Assembly (NCBI GenBank): GCA_030041005.1
Contig: JASHOR010000087.1
Coordinates: forward strand, 1-40,098
DNA length: 40,098 nt
Direction of reading: 5' to 3'
From: Xanthobacteraceae bacterium
GTDB lineage: Bacteria > Pseudomonadota > Alphaproteobacteria > Rhizobiales > Xanthobacteraceae
Part shown: one piece after another, positions 26,469-34,783 of the stretch
How positions within the stretch are numbered: the stretch's first letter is position 1
Layout of the letters: every line of letters begins with the position of its first letter
Translations under genes and position numbers: made by a program
The notes under the pieces: model-generated
Told to the model about the DNA's origin: nothing
Database searches by the model: none
What the model saw: only the letters and a program-made list of their open reading frames with translations

Positions 26469-26562
26469 CGTCATCCCGAGGTGCGAGCGTAAGCGAGCCT
26501 CGAAGGATGCCGGCCATGGCGCCTGGGCCGTCGCCCTTCGAGGCTACGCGGCCACCTCACGG
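26469..26562. repeat. Dispersed palindromic repeat at the 3' end of dusB
   Basis: The perfect 11-bp arms AGCCTCGAAGG (26496-26506) and CCTTCGAGGCT (26535-26545) have a 28-bp loop. A second nested stem, CATCCCGAGG with CCTCGAAGGATG, lies to the left. This GC-rich CCTTCGAGGC type is a common intergenic repeat in Bradyrhizobium-like genomes. The dusB stop codon lies inside the right arm. Confidence 0.65.
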
Positions 26563-27599
26563 TGAAGGTAAGGTGCATGCACGGCGCCGAACGCATCGAA
26601 TGCCTCGGCGAGCAGCCGAAGCACCAGCATCGGGTCGGTCGCGGTGAGCACGCGGCTGCGGTGGGCCTTGCGCAGATCATCCGCCGCGCCGACGCAGGCG
26701 GCAGCCGTATCGAGCGCCCAGCCGAGATGTTTCCGCGCGTGGCGGAGGCCGAGTTCGACCCCGTAAAGGCCAAGCATTTCGCCGTACAGCCCGCTGACAA
26801 GCGCAAGCTGTCCGGCAAGCGGCGGTGCTGCGTCGCGCTGTCCTGTTGCGAGGTAACGCGCGAGCTGGCCGGGAAACCACGGCCGTCCTTGCGCGCCGCG
26901 GCCGACCATCACCGCATCGGCGCCTGATGCCGCCAGCGCCGCGTCGGCATCCTCGAAACTCTCGATATCGCCATTGACCACCACCGGAATCGATACGCCG
27001 TCCTTGACGGCGCGCACCGCGGCCCAGTCGGCGCGGCCCTTGTAGAACTGACAACGGGTGCGGCCGTGGACGGTGACGAGCCGCACGCCCGCGGCTTCCG
27101 CGCAGTGCGCCAGTTCAGGCGCGTTGCGCGAGGCGTCGTCCCAGCCGAGCCGCATCTTCAAGATCACCGGCAGACGCACGGCCTTGATCACAGCCTCGAT
27201 CAGCGTGAGGGCATGCGGCAGGTCGCGCATCAGTGCCGAGCCGGACTGACCGCCGGTGACGTGCTTGGCCGGACAGCCCATGTTGATGTCGATGATGGCG
27301 GCGCCGGCATCTTCGGCAATCGCTGCGCCTTCCGCCATCCAGCGCGCCTCGCAGCCGGCAATTTGAACGACGTGCACGCCGACGCCATGATCCTCGATCC
27401 GCCGCCGCGCCATGCGCGCTTGCGCGGCGCGCCCGCCGCCGGCCAGCGCCGCGCATGCGGTCATTTCGGAGACGACGAGCCCTGCGCCAAGCGAGGCAGC
27501 CATGCGGCGGAACGGTGCATCGGTGACGCCTGACATCGGCGCCAGCAGCACCAGATTGGGCAGCGGAACGGGTCCGATGGAGATGGGGTGCACGGGCAT
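26544..27599 (-). CDS. dusB: tRNA-dihydrouridine synthase DusB
   Basis: This 351-residue FMN enzyme reduces uridines in the tRNA D-loop with NADPH. Motifs are [15 protein letters not shown] at the N-terminus, the catalytic-loop [20 protein letters not shown] with Cys109, [28 protein letters not shown], and the FMN-phosphate site [15 protein letters not shown]. The C-terminal helical domain follows. In many Alphaproteobacteria this gene (nifR3-like) precedes ntrB-ntrC; that context is absent here. Its last codons (HREVAA) and stop fall within a dispersed palindrome, suggesting the end was rewritten by repeat insertion. Confidence 0.94.
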   Translation of the reverse strand: MPVHPISIGPVPLPNLVLLAPMSGVTDAPFRRMAASLGAGLVVSEMTACAALAGGGRAAQARMARRRIEDHGVGVHVVQIAGCEARWMAEGAAIAEDAGAAIIDINMGCPAKHVTGGQSGSALMRDLPHALTLIEAVIKAVRLPVILKMRLGWDDASRNAPELAHCAEAAGVRLVTVHGRTRCQFYKGRADWAAVRAVKDGVSIPVVVNGDIESFEDADAALAASGADAVMVGRGAQGRPWFPGQLARYLATGQRDAAPPLAGQLALVSGLYGEMLGLYGVELGLRHARKHLGWALDTAAACVGAADDLRKAHRSRVLTATDPMLVLRLLAEAFDAFGAVHAPYLHREVAA

Positions 27600-27739
27600 G
27601 TTGCAGCTTCAAATCCGGTCAGTCCGAGCGCAATCCCGCTCGAGCGGTTCCAAGACCCGCCGGGAATTGTTTTACGTGCGTCATTTGATCGTGTCTATTT
27701 CAGCAGTGCGCGCCACGCGGCCGGTCTTGCACGGCCGCC

Positions 27740-27808
27740 GTGCGACCGGCCTCATAACGTACCGAGTGCGACCGGCTTCATAACGTAGCGAGCGCGACCG
27801 AGCCCTTG
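27740..27808. repeat. Short tandem repeat, 26-bp unit
   Basis: Two near-identical 26-bp units (27740-27765 and 27766-27791) start GTGCGACCGG and contain CATAACGTA; a partial third unit follows. It is in the approximately 280 bp between divergent dusB and the SYLF gene, where I see no gene. The promoter of either gene could lie here. Confidence 0.75.
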
Positions 27809-27879
27809 CGGCTTGATTGCCGCGCTCCCTCACGACGACTACCTTGTGCGGAGGTCGATTCGAAATTCGGGGGAAACCA

Positions 27880-28437
27880 ATGCAATCGCGATTGAGAACA
27901 CCCGTTGCCGTACTGCTCGCGGTGCTGTTCGCCGTGGCTTGGCCGCTGCCGCAAAGCCGCGCCGCGTCCGGCCCCGAGATCGAGGCCGGCGTGCACGCCA
28001 CCCTCGCCCGGTTCTTCAGCCAAGTCCGCTCCTCGCGCGACCTCGCGAACAAGGCCACCGCAATCCTGGTCTTCCCCACGGTGATCAAGGCCGGCATCGG
28101 CATCGGCGGCGAATATGGCGAAGGCGAGCTGCTGATCCGCGGTCAGCCGGCCGGCTTCTACAACATCGCATCAGCCTCGGTCGGATTTCAGCTCGGCGCA
28201 CAGGCCCGTTCGGTCATCATCATGTTCATGACCGATTCCGCGCTTGGACAATTCCGCCGCACCGACGGCTTCAAGGTCGGCGTCGACGGCTCCATTGCGG
28301 TCATCGCCATCGGTGCCGGCGGCGCAATCGATACCAACAGTATCACCAAGCCCGTGATCGGCTTCATCTTCGATCAGAAGGGGCTGATGTATAATCTCAC
28401 GCTCGAAGGCTCGAAGATCAGCCGCATCTCGCGGTAG
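27880..28437 (+). CDS. Exported SYLF-domain (Ysc84-like) lipid-binding protein
   Basis: This 185-residue protein has an N-terminal signal peptide (about 1-28: TPVAVLLAVLFAVAWPL, cleavage after SRA). The mature part is a SYLF/Ysc84 domain: ATAILVFPTVIKAGIGIGGE, GEGELLIRG, FYNIASASVGFQLGAQARSV, and GFIFDQKGLMYNLTLEGSKI at the end. SYLF proteins bind phosphoinositide or acidic lipids in eukaryotes; bacterial members are periplasmic or outer-membrane-linked with unclear role. The ATG at 27880 has a strong GGGGGAAA site seven bases upstream, which outweighs the in-frame start at 27817. It converges with yidC. Confidence 0.9.
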   Translation: MQSRLRTPVAVLLAVLFAVAWPLPQSRAASGPEIEAGVHATLARFFSQVRSSRDLANKATAILVFPTVIKAGIGIGGEYGEGELLIRGQPAGFYNIASASVGFQLGAQARSVIIMFMTDSALGQFRRTDGFKVGVDGSIAVIAIGAGGAIDTNSITKPVIGFIFDQKGLMYNLTLEGSKISRISR

Positions 28438-28485
28438 AGCGGCGGAAGGTCGGATCGCTTCGCCCCGCCGCGGCGACACGTCGAT

Positions 28486-28509
28486 CACGCCGGAAGCCAC
28501 ACCGGCGTG
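28486..28509. other. Hairpin between convergent genes
   Basis: CACGCCGG (28486-28493) and CCGGCGTG (28502-28509) form a perfect 8-bp stem with an 8-nt loop. It lies between the ends of the SYLF gene and yidC. It lacks a T-run on either strand, so it is only a possible bidirectional transcript-end structure. Confidence 0.4.
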
Positions 28510-28536
28510 CGCGCCCCGCGACGTCGTTGAGCAATC

Positions 28537-30474
28537 CTATTCCGCCGGCAGTTTCGGCTTGGCGCGGATGAACGTAGTCTTCAGATTGTCCCAGAGCTGA
28601 ACCTTGATCCCGTTTCGGTGCATGATCACGCTCTGCTGGATCACCGACAGCGTGTTGTTCCAGGCCCAGTAGATCACCAATCCGGCCGGGAAATGCGCCA
28701 GCATGAAGGTGAAGATCAACGGCATCCAGTTGAAGATCATCTGCTGGGTCGGATCGGGCGGTGCAGGATTGAGCTTCATCTGCACCCACATCGTGATGCC
28801 CATGACTACCGCCCAGGCGCCGATATGGAGGAAGCCCCCGATATAAGCGCCGAGAATCGCCTCGGGGTGCCAGGAAACCAGCCCGAACAGGGTGAAGATG
28901 TTTGTCGGGTCCGGCGCCGACAGATCGTGGATCCAGCCGTAGAAGGGCGCGTGCCGCATCTCTATCGTGGTGTAGAGCACATCGTAGAGCGCGAAGAACA
29001 CGGGGATCTGAATAATCATCGGCAGGCAGCCGGAGACGGGATTGATCTGCTCCTTCTTGTAAAGCTCCATCATCGCCTGCTGCTGCTTCACTCGATCGTC
29101 GGCATAGCGCTCCTTGATCATCGCCATCTGCGGCTGCACCGCCTTCATCTTCGCCATCGAGGTGTAGGACTTGTTGGCGAGCGGGAAGAACACCAGCTTG
29201 ATCAGCACCGTGACGATGAGGATGGCGAGGCCGAAATTGCCGACCAGATGGAAGAAGAAGTCAAGCGCGAGAAACATCGGCTTGCTGATGAAATAGATCC
29301 AGCCCCAGTCGATCAGAAGATCGAAGTGGTTGAGCTGAAGACTTTGGTTGTAGCCGCCGGGCCCGAACGGGAAATTGATGCCCACAACCGAGACTTCCTT
29401 TGCGCCGGCAAACAGCCGCGACGAAACCATGGCGGTCGTGCCCGGCGCGACGGTCTGCGGATCTCGTTGCAGGTAATCGCTCTGATAGATCGGTTCTTGC
29501 CCGTCGGGCGTGTCGACGGAAAAGCGCGCGGTGAGATTGGCGTCCGTGTTGGGCACCAACGCCGCGGCCCAGTATTCGTTGGTAAAGCCGAGCCAGGCGT
29601 TGGTCGCGTTCCAGCAATAATGCTGAGCGGTGCAGACCGACGACGACGATGCCTTTGCGTCGACAACCTTCTTGTAGGTGGGCTCCTGCAGGCCGTCCTT
29701 GCCGATATATCCAACGGGGCCTTCGTGAAGGTAGAAAGAGTAGCCCTTGGCCTTCGGAGTGCCATGGCGAGAGACCAGCCCGTAGGAGTACAGAGTGACC
29801 GGATTACTGCTCTTGTTCTGAACGCTCTCGGTGATGTGGAACATGTAAAGATCGTCGACCGAGATGGTGCGCGTGAAGATCAATCCCTGGCCGTTGTCGT
29901 AGCGGAGCGTGACTGGATGACCGACGGAAAGTGCGCCGGTTCCTACTTGCGTCCAAGCCGTATCCTGACCCGGCAGATTCTCCTTCGCGCCCGAGGCGCC
30001 CACCCAGCCGAACTCCGCGTAGAACGGGTGCGGAGCGCCCACCGGCGAGAGCAGCACCACCCGCGGTGAGGCAGGATCGATGGTTACGTGATAATCCTTC
30101 AGAGAAAGATCATCGATGAGCGCGCCGTGAAGGTTGATGCTGCCGGAAAGCCGCGGCGTATCGATGGCCACGCGCGGGGAGGCGGCAATTGCTGCCTTGC
30201 GGGTAAGCTGCTCCGGCCGCTCCGAAGGAACGCTTGGCGCTGTCGGCCTGATGGCCGACGGCGCGCCCGACGTTGGCCCAGCGCCGGCTAACGGCGTCGC
30301 GGGCGTCCCAGGATTCGCTGGCGTGGCCGGCTGCCCCGGCTGGTGCTGAATGGTTTGCTCTTGGTGCTGCTGCGCCTGGTTTTCTATCTCCGGCGTGGCG
30401 AAAAAGTACTCCCAGCCGACCACGACGATCAACGACAGCACAATGGCAAGGATGGTGTTCTTGTGCTCGTTCAT
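28537..30474 (-). CDS. yidC: Membrane protein insertase YidC (Oxa1 family)
   Basis: This 645-residue protein inserts and folds inner-membrane proteins, alone or with SecYEG. TM1 is at about 5-24 (ILAIVLSLIVVVGWEYFF), followed by a Pro/Gly/Gln-rich linker (about 35-75). The large periplasmic beta domain covers about 90-370. The conserved insertase core then follows: GNFGLAILIVTVLIKLVFFP, the hydrophilic-groove region, GCLPMIIQIPVFFALYDVLY, and the last helices ending QQSVIMHRNG. It starts directly after the rnpA stop (TGAATG) and is co-transcribed with rpmH and rnpA. Confidence 0.97.
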   Translation of the reverse strand: MNEHKNTILAIVLSLIVVVGWEYFFATPEIENQAQQHQEQTIQHQPGQPATPANPGTPATPLAGAGPTSGAPSAIRPTAPSVPSERPEQLTRKAAIAASPRVAIDTPRLSGSINLHGALIDDLSLKDYHVTIDPASPRVVLLSPVGAPHPFYAEFGWVGASGAKENLPGQDTAWTQVGTGALSVGHPVTLRYDNGQGLIFTRTISVDDLYMFHITESVQNKSSNPVTLYSYGLVSRHGTPKAKGYSFYLHEGPVGYIGKDGLQEPTYKKVVDAKASSSSVCTAQHYCWNATNAWLGFTNEYWAAALVPNTDANLTARFSVDTPDGQEPIYQSDYLQRDPQTVAPGTTAMVSSRLFAGAKEVSVVGINFPFGPGGYNQSLQLNHFDLLIDWGWIYFISKPMFLALDFFFHLVGNFGLAILIVTVLIKLVFFPLANKSYTSMAKMKAVQPQMAMIKERYADDRVKQQQAMMELYKKEQINPVSGCLPMIIQIPVFFALYDVLYTTIEMRHAPFYGWIHDLSAPDPTNIFTLFGLVSWHPEAILGAYIGGFLHIGAWAVVMGITMWVQMKLNPAPPDPTQQMIFNWMPLIFTFMLAHFPAGLVIYWAWNNTLSVIQQSVIMHRNGIKVQLWDNLKTTFIRAKPKLPAE

Positions 30475-30921
30475 TCAACGCCCTTGCATTGACGGATTGC
30501 GGCGCGGCCGTGGCGGCGATCGCGGGCGCGAAGGGGCCTGCGAACCTGCTTCATGTAAGGACCCTTTTGCGGCGCCACCAGTTCTCTCCCGCTCGACCGC
30601 GTGGATGCGCTGCAACGCCGCGTCAAGCTCCCGCATCATGTCACCGAAGGGCAAGTCGAGCGCTGCCCGGCGGCCGATCATCACATAATCGTATCCAGCT
30701 CGCAGGTCTTCCACGCTCGCCAGACGCAGCAACTCGCGCAACCGGCGTCGCACCCGGTTGCGCTCCACCGCGTTGCCGACCCGTCGGGACACCGTGAAGC
30801 CGACCCGGATGTCCTCTTTTTCGTCCGCGCGCCGGCGCGCCTGCAGCACGAACGCCTTGCAGGGCGCCCGCGTTGCCGCTGCGGCTGCGCGAAAGTCACT
30901 GCGGCGCTTCAATCGCTCCAT
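30475..30921 (-). CDS. rnpA: Ribonuclease P protein component RnpA
   Basis: This 148-residue basic protein binds the RNase P RNA and helps process tRNA 5' ends. It has the family core RLKRRSDFRAA near the N-terminus, VGFTVSRRVGNAVERNRVRR with the RNR motif, and RAGYDYVMIGRRAALDLPF. The last 35 residues are a Pro/Arg/Ser-rich tail beyond the normal fold. The ATG at 30921 matches the usual start; longer frames to 31047 are not needed. It lies 46 bp after rpmH and immediately before yidC. Confidence 0.94.
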   Translation of the reverse strand: MERLKRRSDFRAAAAATRAPCKAFVLQARRRADEKEDIRVGFTVSRRVGNAVERNRVRRRLRELLRLASVEDLRAGYDYVMIGRRAALDLPFGDMMRELDAALQRIHAVERERTGGAAKGSLHEAGSQAPSRPRSPPRPRRNPSMQGR

Positions 30922-30967
30922 GGCGCAAGCACGGGTGGCACAAGCGCGAACGGCAACCGTGTGCCGG

Positions 30968-31102
30968 TCACGCACTGAGCCGCTTGCGTCCATGCGCGCG
31001 CCGCGCCGCCAAAACCTTGCGACCTCCCTTGGTCGCCATGCGAGCACGAAAGCCGTGACGGCGCTTGCGCACCAACTTGCTAGGCTGATAGGTCCGTTTC
31101 AC
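30968..31102 (-). CDS. rpmH: 50S ribosomal protein L34
   Basis: This 44-residue ribosomal protein reads [20 protein letters not shown] followed by the [18 protein letters not shown] end, the standard L34 sequence. The GTG at 31102 is supported by GGAG six bases upstream and by the exact family length. It is the first gene of rpmH-rnpA-yidC. Confidence 0.97.
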   Translation of the reverse strand: MKRTYQPSKLVRKRRHGFRARMATKGGRKVLAARRAHGRKRLSA

Positions 31103-31226
31103 CAGTATCTCCGCCGAAGCGCTCGAACTCAGCCCCGCTTGCGCCGGCATTAGTCCGCGCGGCCCCTCTCTGCGAGAGGTTCGAGGAGCCCCGAATCCGT
31201 GCCAATTGGGCGCACAATCGGCGCGG

Positions 31227-31255
31227 CTTATACGGGACCCCTATTGTTCCGTCAA
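31227..31255 (-). promoter_or_regulatory. Housekeeping-type promoter of rpmH-rnpA-yidC
   Basis: On the minus strand, TTGACG (31255-31250) and TATAAG (31232-31227) are separated by exactly 17 bp. The -10 lies about 125 bp upstream of the rpmH GTG, leaving a leader of more than 110 nt. This is the best sigma-70-like match seen in the window. Confidence 0.75.
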
Positions 31256-31399
31256 TCTGAACGCCATGCGGCTCCATGCGACCCCTTGTCGGCTGGCGAG
31301 CGCCAAGCGCCCCTCAAGCGGGGCGCACGAAGCCACGGGACCCGACATCGCCGTTCCCCAATGAATGGACGGATGTATAGAATGTCGGTGACACAGCCA

Positions 31400-31440
31400 A
31401 GACAATCCAACAAAGACAACCCAACAAGGACAATCAAAAC
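31400..31440. repeat. Short tandem repeat, 14-bp unit
   Basis: Units AGACAATCCAACAA (31400-31413) and AGACAACCCAACAA (31414-31427), with a third degenerate copy to 31440, are A/C-rich and unlike the GC-rich surroundings. They lie immediately left of the MITE-like element in a gene-free stretch (31256-31689). Confidence 0.75.
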
Positions 31441-31455
31441 CGCGACTTGAGGCGT

Positions 31456-31623
31456 CCAGTGGTCCGATTCCAACATTCGCATCCCTTTTTGGCACGCCCT
31501 CGGGCGAATGTTGGAAGCAAAGGACCACGAGCAACTATTAAGTGCTAGTGGAGCTTTTGGATTTGACATTCGCTTGATGAGCCAGTGGCTTGGGGGTAGC
31601 GAATGTCAAATCCGTTCCACTGG
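31456..31623. mobile_element. MITE-like element with terminal inverted repeats and two internal hairpins
   Basis: The 168-bp block begins CCAGTGG and ends CCACTGG. The outer 25 bp on each side are imperfect inverted repeats (about 18 of 25 matching), both reaching a shared ACATTCGC core. Inside are two long perfect stems: TTCCAACATTCGC with GCGAATGTTGGAA (31468-31480 / 31504-31516, plus GTGGTCC/GGACCAC outside it), and GGATTTGACATTCGCT with AGCGAATGTCAAATCC (31559-31574 / 31598-31613). It has no coding capacity. It could be a non-autonomous transposon, a REP-like element or a structured RNA. Target-site duplication could not be made out. Confidence 0.6.
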
Positions 31624-31689
31624 CAACCGGATTTTCGCCCGGGTTTTTGAGTTCATTGCGCGGAATTGGCGGCATGACGGCGGACCAGC

Positions 31690-33165
31690 ATGGCCGAGGA
31701 AAGCGAGCTTAGGCCCGACATCTGTGTGATTGGCGCCGGCGCGGGCGGGCTCGCCGCTGCCGCCGCCGCCGCTGCCATGGGCGTGCCGGTCGTGCTGATC
31801 GAACAAGGCCGCATGGGCGGCCAAAGCCTCAACACCGGCTCGATCCCGTCAAAAGCGCTGCGGGCGGCGGCCGAGCATGCCGCCGCCTTGCGCGATGGTC
31901 CGCGCTTCGGCGTCAAAAGCACGCGCGCAGGCATCGATTTTGCCGCCGTCAGAGCCCATGTGCGCGGCGCGATTGCCGCCATTGCTCCGCAGGATTCGCG
32001 CGAACGCTTTGCCGGACTCGGCGTGCGCGTCATTGCCGGCACGGCACGCTTTAGGGATGCGGGAACGGTGGCAGTGAACGGTACGACCGTTAAGGCACGC
32101 CGCTTCATCATCGCTACAGGCTCGGCGGCTATCGTGCCGCCCATCGCCGGCCTGGGCGAGACGCCGTACCTGACGCCTGAGACCGTATTCGACCTCACCG
32201 AGTGCCCGCGCCACCTCATCATCATCGGCGCGGGAAGGATCGGATTGGAACTGGCACAGGCTTTCCGACGGCTCGGCGCCGAGGTCACCGTATTGGAATC
32301 CGCGACCCCCCTGAAGGATGAAGATCGCGAATGTGCGGACGTCCTGGTCGGGGCCTTGGCCCGTGAAGGCATCAGGCTGCGCACCGCAGTACAGGTGGTG
32401 CGGGTGCATCGTGTGCTGGCGCGGATCCAGGTCGTCATCGCCAAGCCGGGCGACGGGCTTTCGGTCGCCGCGCCTTCGGACGGCACGGTTGCAGACGGCG
32501 AGGAGACGATCGAGGGAACCCACCTGCTGTTGGCAGTCGGTCGGCGCGCGAATATCGGCGGCCTCGACCTCGATGCGGCACGCATCCGCCACGAGACCGA
32601 CCGTATCGTCGTGGACAAGCGGTTGCGCACGACTAACAGGAACGTGTACGCGATCGGCGATGCCATCGGCGGCTTCAGATTCACTCACGTCGCCCATCAC
32701 CATGCCGGCGTAGTCGTTCGCAATGCCGTTTTCCGGCAACCGGTCGCCGTTGACCATCGCGCGATCCCGCGGGTGATCTTCACCGATCCCGAACTCGCGC
32801 AGGTCGGCGATCGCGAGGATGAGGCACGCGCGCACGCCGGCGCCATTCGCGTGCTGCGTTGGCCTTATCGGGAAAACGACCGCGCCTTGACCGCTGCGGC
32901 AAGCGGCGGTCACGTCAAGATCGTTACGAACCGCAACGGCAAAATTCTCGGCGCCACGATCGTAGGCCGCGGAGCGGGCGAAAACATCTCCGCCTGGGCG
33001 CTCGCCATCGGCCAGGGGCTCGATATCGGCGCGCTCGCCGGCCTGGTCGTGCCCTATCCGACCTACGCGGAGGTGGGAAAACGCGCCGCCATCACCTATT
33101 TCATGCGGGGTTTGACGAGTTCACGGGCGCGTCGCATCATAGGATGGCTGCGTCATGTGCGGTGA
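31690..33165 (+). CDS. Pyridine nucleotide-disulfide oxidoreductase-like flavoprotein lacking both redox cysteines
   Basis: This 491-residue protein has the dihydrolipoamide dehydrogenase/mercuric reductase fold. It has FAD-binding DICVIGAGAGGLAAAAAA, a second dinucleotide site HLIIIGAGRIGLELAQAFRR, the FAD O2'-contact NVYAIGDAIGGFRFTHVA, and a C-terminal dimer domain ending in PYPTYAEVGKRAA. The active-site segment, normally GGxCLNxGCIPSK, reads GGQSLNTGSIPSK: both cysteines are serine (S46, S51). The usual catalytic His before the C-terminal PT motif is also replaced (YPTYAE). Disulfide chemistry is therefore not possible here. It may be a flavin NAD(P)H oxidase, quinone reductase or regulatory protein. 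It is followed 15 bp later by a sensor kinase gene. Confidence 0.9.
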   Translation: MAEESELRPDICVIGAGAGGLAAAAAAAAMGVPVVLIEQGRMGGQSLNTGSIPSKALRAAAEHAAALRDGPRFGVKSTRAGIDFAAVRAHVRGAIAAIAPQDSRERFAGLGVRVIAGTARFRDAGTVAVNGTTVKARRFIIATGSAAIVPPIAGLGETPYLTPETVFDLTECPRHLIIIGAGRIGLELAQAFRRLGAEVTVLESATPLKDEDRECADVLVGALAREGIRLRTAVQVVRVHRVLARIQVVIAKPGDGLSVAAPSDGTVADGEETIEGTHLLLAVGRRANIGGLDLDAARIRHETDRIVVDKRLRTTNRNVYAIGDAIGGFRFTHVAHHHAGVVVRNAVFRQPVAVDHRAIPRVIFTDPELAQVGDREDEARAHAGAIRVLRWPYRENDRALTAAASGGHVKIVTNRNGKILGATIVGRGAGENISAWALAIGQGLDIGALAGLVVPYPTYAEVGKRAAITYFMRGLTSSRARRIIGWLRHVR

Positions 33166-33180
33166 CGTAAGGCTTTGCCG

Positions 33181-34656
33181 ATGAACGAGGAACAGGCCGC
33201 ACCGCCGAAACCGGTTCGCGCGCCGCGATTTGGGCTTTCAGGAAAGCTCCTCGTACTCACGATCCTGTTCGTGATGATCGCGGAGGTGCTGATCTACGTG
33301 CCTTTGGTCGCCAACTTCCGCGTCAACTGGCTGCGTGACCATCTTGAAGTCGCCAAGACCGCGGCGCTGGTGCTGGAAGCCGCGCCGAACGGCATGGTGC
33401 CGGACCCGTTGGCCAAGAAAATCCTCGCTTCGATCGGCGCGCGCGCGGTGGCGATGAAGATGGGCGCCACGCATTACATGCTGCAGCCCAGCGACGTGAC
33501 GCTGCCGCCGATTTCGGACGTCTACGACATGCGCCACGTCGCCACGTTCGATGCCGTGGTCGACGCGTTCAAGACGATGCTCGACGACAAGAACGACGTG
33601 ATGCGCGTGGTCGGTCCGGCGCCGATGGGCGGCGAATATATCGACCTCGTCATGGACGAACGCCCGCTGCGTACGGCAATGCTGCGCTATTCGGTGGGTC
33701 TATTGCTCACCTCGCTGCTCATCTCCGGCATCACCGCTGCATTGGTCTATCTGGCGCTGCATTATCTGTTTGTGCGGCCGATGCGCCGGGTCACTGATAA
33801 CATGATGGCTTTCCGCGCCGATCCGGAGAATGCCGGGCGCATCATCATGCCGTCGGGGCGGGTGGACGAGATCGGCGTCGCCGAACGCGAATTGGCGGCG
33901 ATGCAGACCGAGCTCGCCTCCATGCTGCAGCAGAAGAACCGCTTGGCCGCGCTCGGGCTGGCGGTCTCGAAGATCAACCACGATCTGCGCAACCTGCTGG
34001 CATCCGCCCAGCTCTTCTCCGACCGGCTGGCCAAATTGCCCGATCCGACCGTACAGCGCTTCGCGCCGAAACTGATGCAGGCGCTGGAACGGGCGATCGC
34101 GTTCTGTCAGTCGACACTGTCGTATGGCCGCCTGCAGGAGGCGCCTCCGGACCGCCGCCCGATCCTGCTCGAACCGCTGGTCGAGGAAGTGCATGAGACG
34201 CTCAATCTTGCTCCCGACGCGTCGATTCGCTGGATCAGCGCCGTCGAGCGCGGGCTCACCGTCGAGGCCGATTACGACCAGTTGTTCCGTATCCTGCTCA
34301 ACCTCGCGCGCAATGCCGTACAGGCGATGGAGAGCCGCGCCGCGCGCGATCCCGGCCGTGATCAGGTGCGCATCACCGGCCGGCGGGAAGGCGCGGTCGT
34401 CGTCATCGAGGTGTCCGATACCGGGCCCGGATTTTCCGAAAAGGCGCGCGCCCATCTGTTCGAGGCCTTTCAAGGCTCGACCCGCACCGGCGGCACCGGC
34501 CTGGGTCTCGCCATCGCCGCCGAACTGATCCGCGCCCACGGCGGCGAGATCCGCCTGGTCGAGGGCACGATCGGGGCCACCTTGCGGCTCACCATCCCGG
34601 ACCGCGCCGTGGAGCTGTCGGCCCACCGCGGCACCGGCGCGCGCGCCCGCGCCTGA
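33181..34656 (+). CDS. Membrane-bound sensor histidine kinase
   Basis: This 491-residue kinase has TM1 (about 22-43), a periplasmic sensor of about 125 residues, TM2 (about 170-196) and a HAMP-like linker (about 197-250). The H-box ALGLAVSKINHDLRNLLA has H267 as the likely phosphorylation site. The ATPase domain has an N-box (ILLNLARNAVQAME), G1 (DTGPGFSE) and G2 (GGTGLGLAIAAELIRAHGG). The H-box with N-H-D-L-R-N resembles NtrB/HupT-like kinases. The ATG at 33181 is taken over a TTG at 33175. It lies 15 bp after the flavoprotein gene, so the two are probably co-transcribed. No response regulator is adjacent; its partner must be elsewhere. Confidence 0.92.
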   Translation: MNEEQAAPPKPVRAPRFGLSGKLLVLTILFVMIAEVLIYVPLVANFRVNWLRDHLEVAKTAALVLEAAPNGMVPDPLAKKILASIGARAVAMKMGATHYMLQPSDVTLPPISDVYDMRHVATFDAVVDAFKTMLDDKNDVMRVVGPAPMGGEYIDLVMDERPLRTAMLRYSVGLLLTSLLISGITAALVYLALHYLFVRPMRRVTDNMMAFRADPENAGRIIMPSGRVDEIGVAERELAAMQTELASMLQQKNRLAALGLAVSKINHDLRNLLASAQLFSDRLAKLPDPTVQRFAPKLMQALERAIAFCQSTLSYGRLQEAPPDRRPILLEPLVEEVHETLNLAPDASIRWISAVERGLTVEADYDQLFRILLNLARNAVQAMESRAARDPGRDQVRITGRREGAVVVIEVSDTGPGFSEKARAHLFEAFQGSTRTGGTGLGLAIAAELIRAHGGEIRLVEGTIGATLRLTIPDRAVELSAHRGTGARARA

Positions 34657-34783
34657 AGCTCGTCACGATCCGGGGGCCTGCATCCGCCTTTATCTTGCCT
34701 TGCCAGAGGCAGTTTGAGCCTATAGCTATGGCGCGCGTCGCCAACCGCGCCCGCGGTCGGACCGACGCCCCATCTCGCGCAAA

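Noticed and set aside
28486-28509. Rho-independent terminator between the SYLF gene and yidC
   Set aside because: The stem is good but there is no T-run on either strand, so it is listed only as a hairpin.
28618-30069. Plus-strand frame of 483 residues opposite yidC
   Set aside because: Shadow of YidC; His/Arg/Asp-rich with no recognisable fold.
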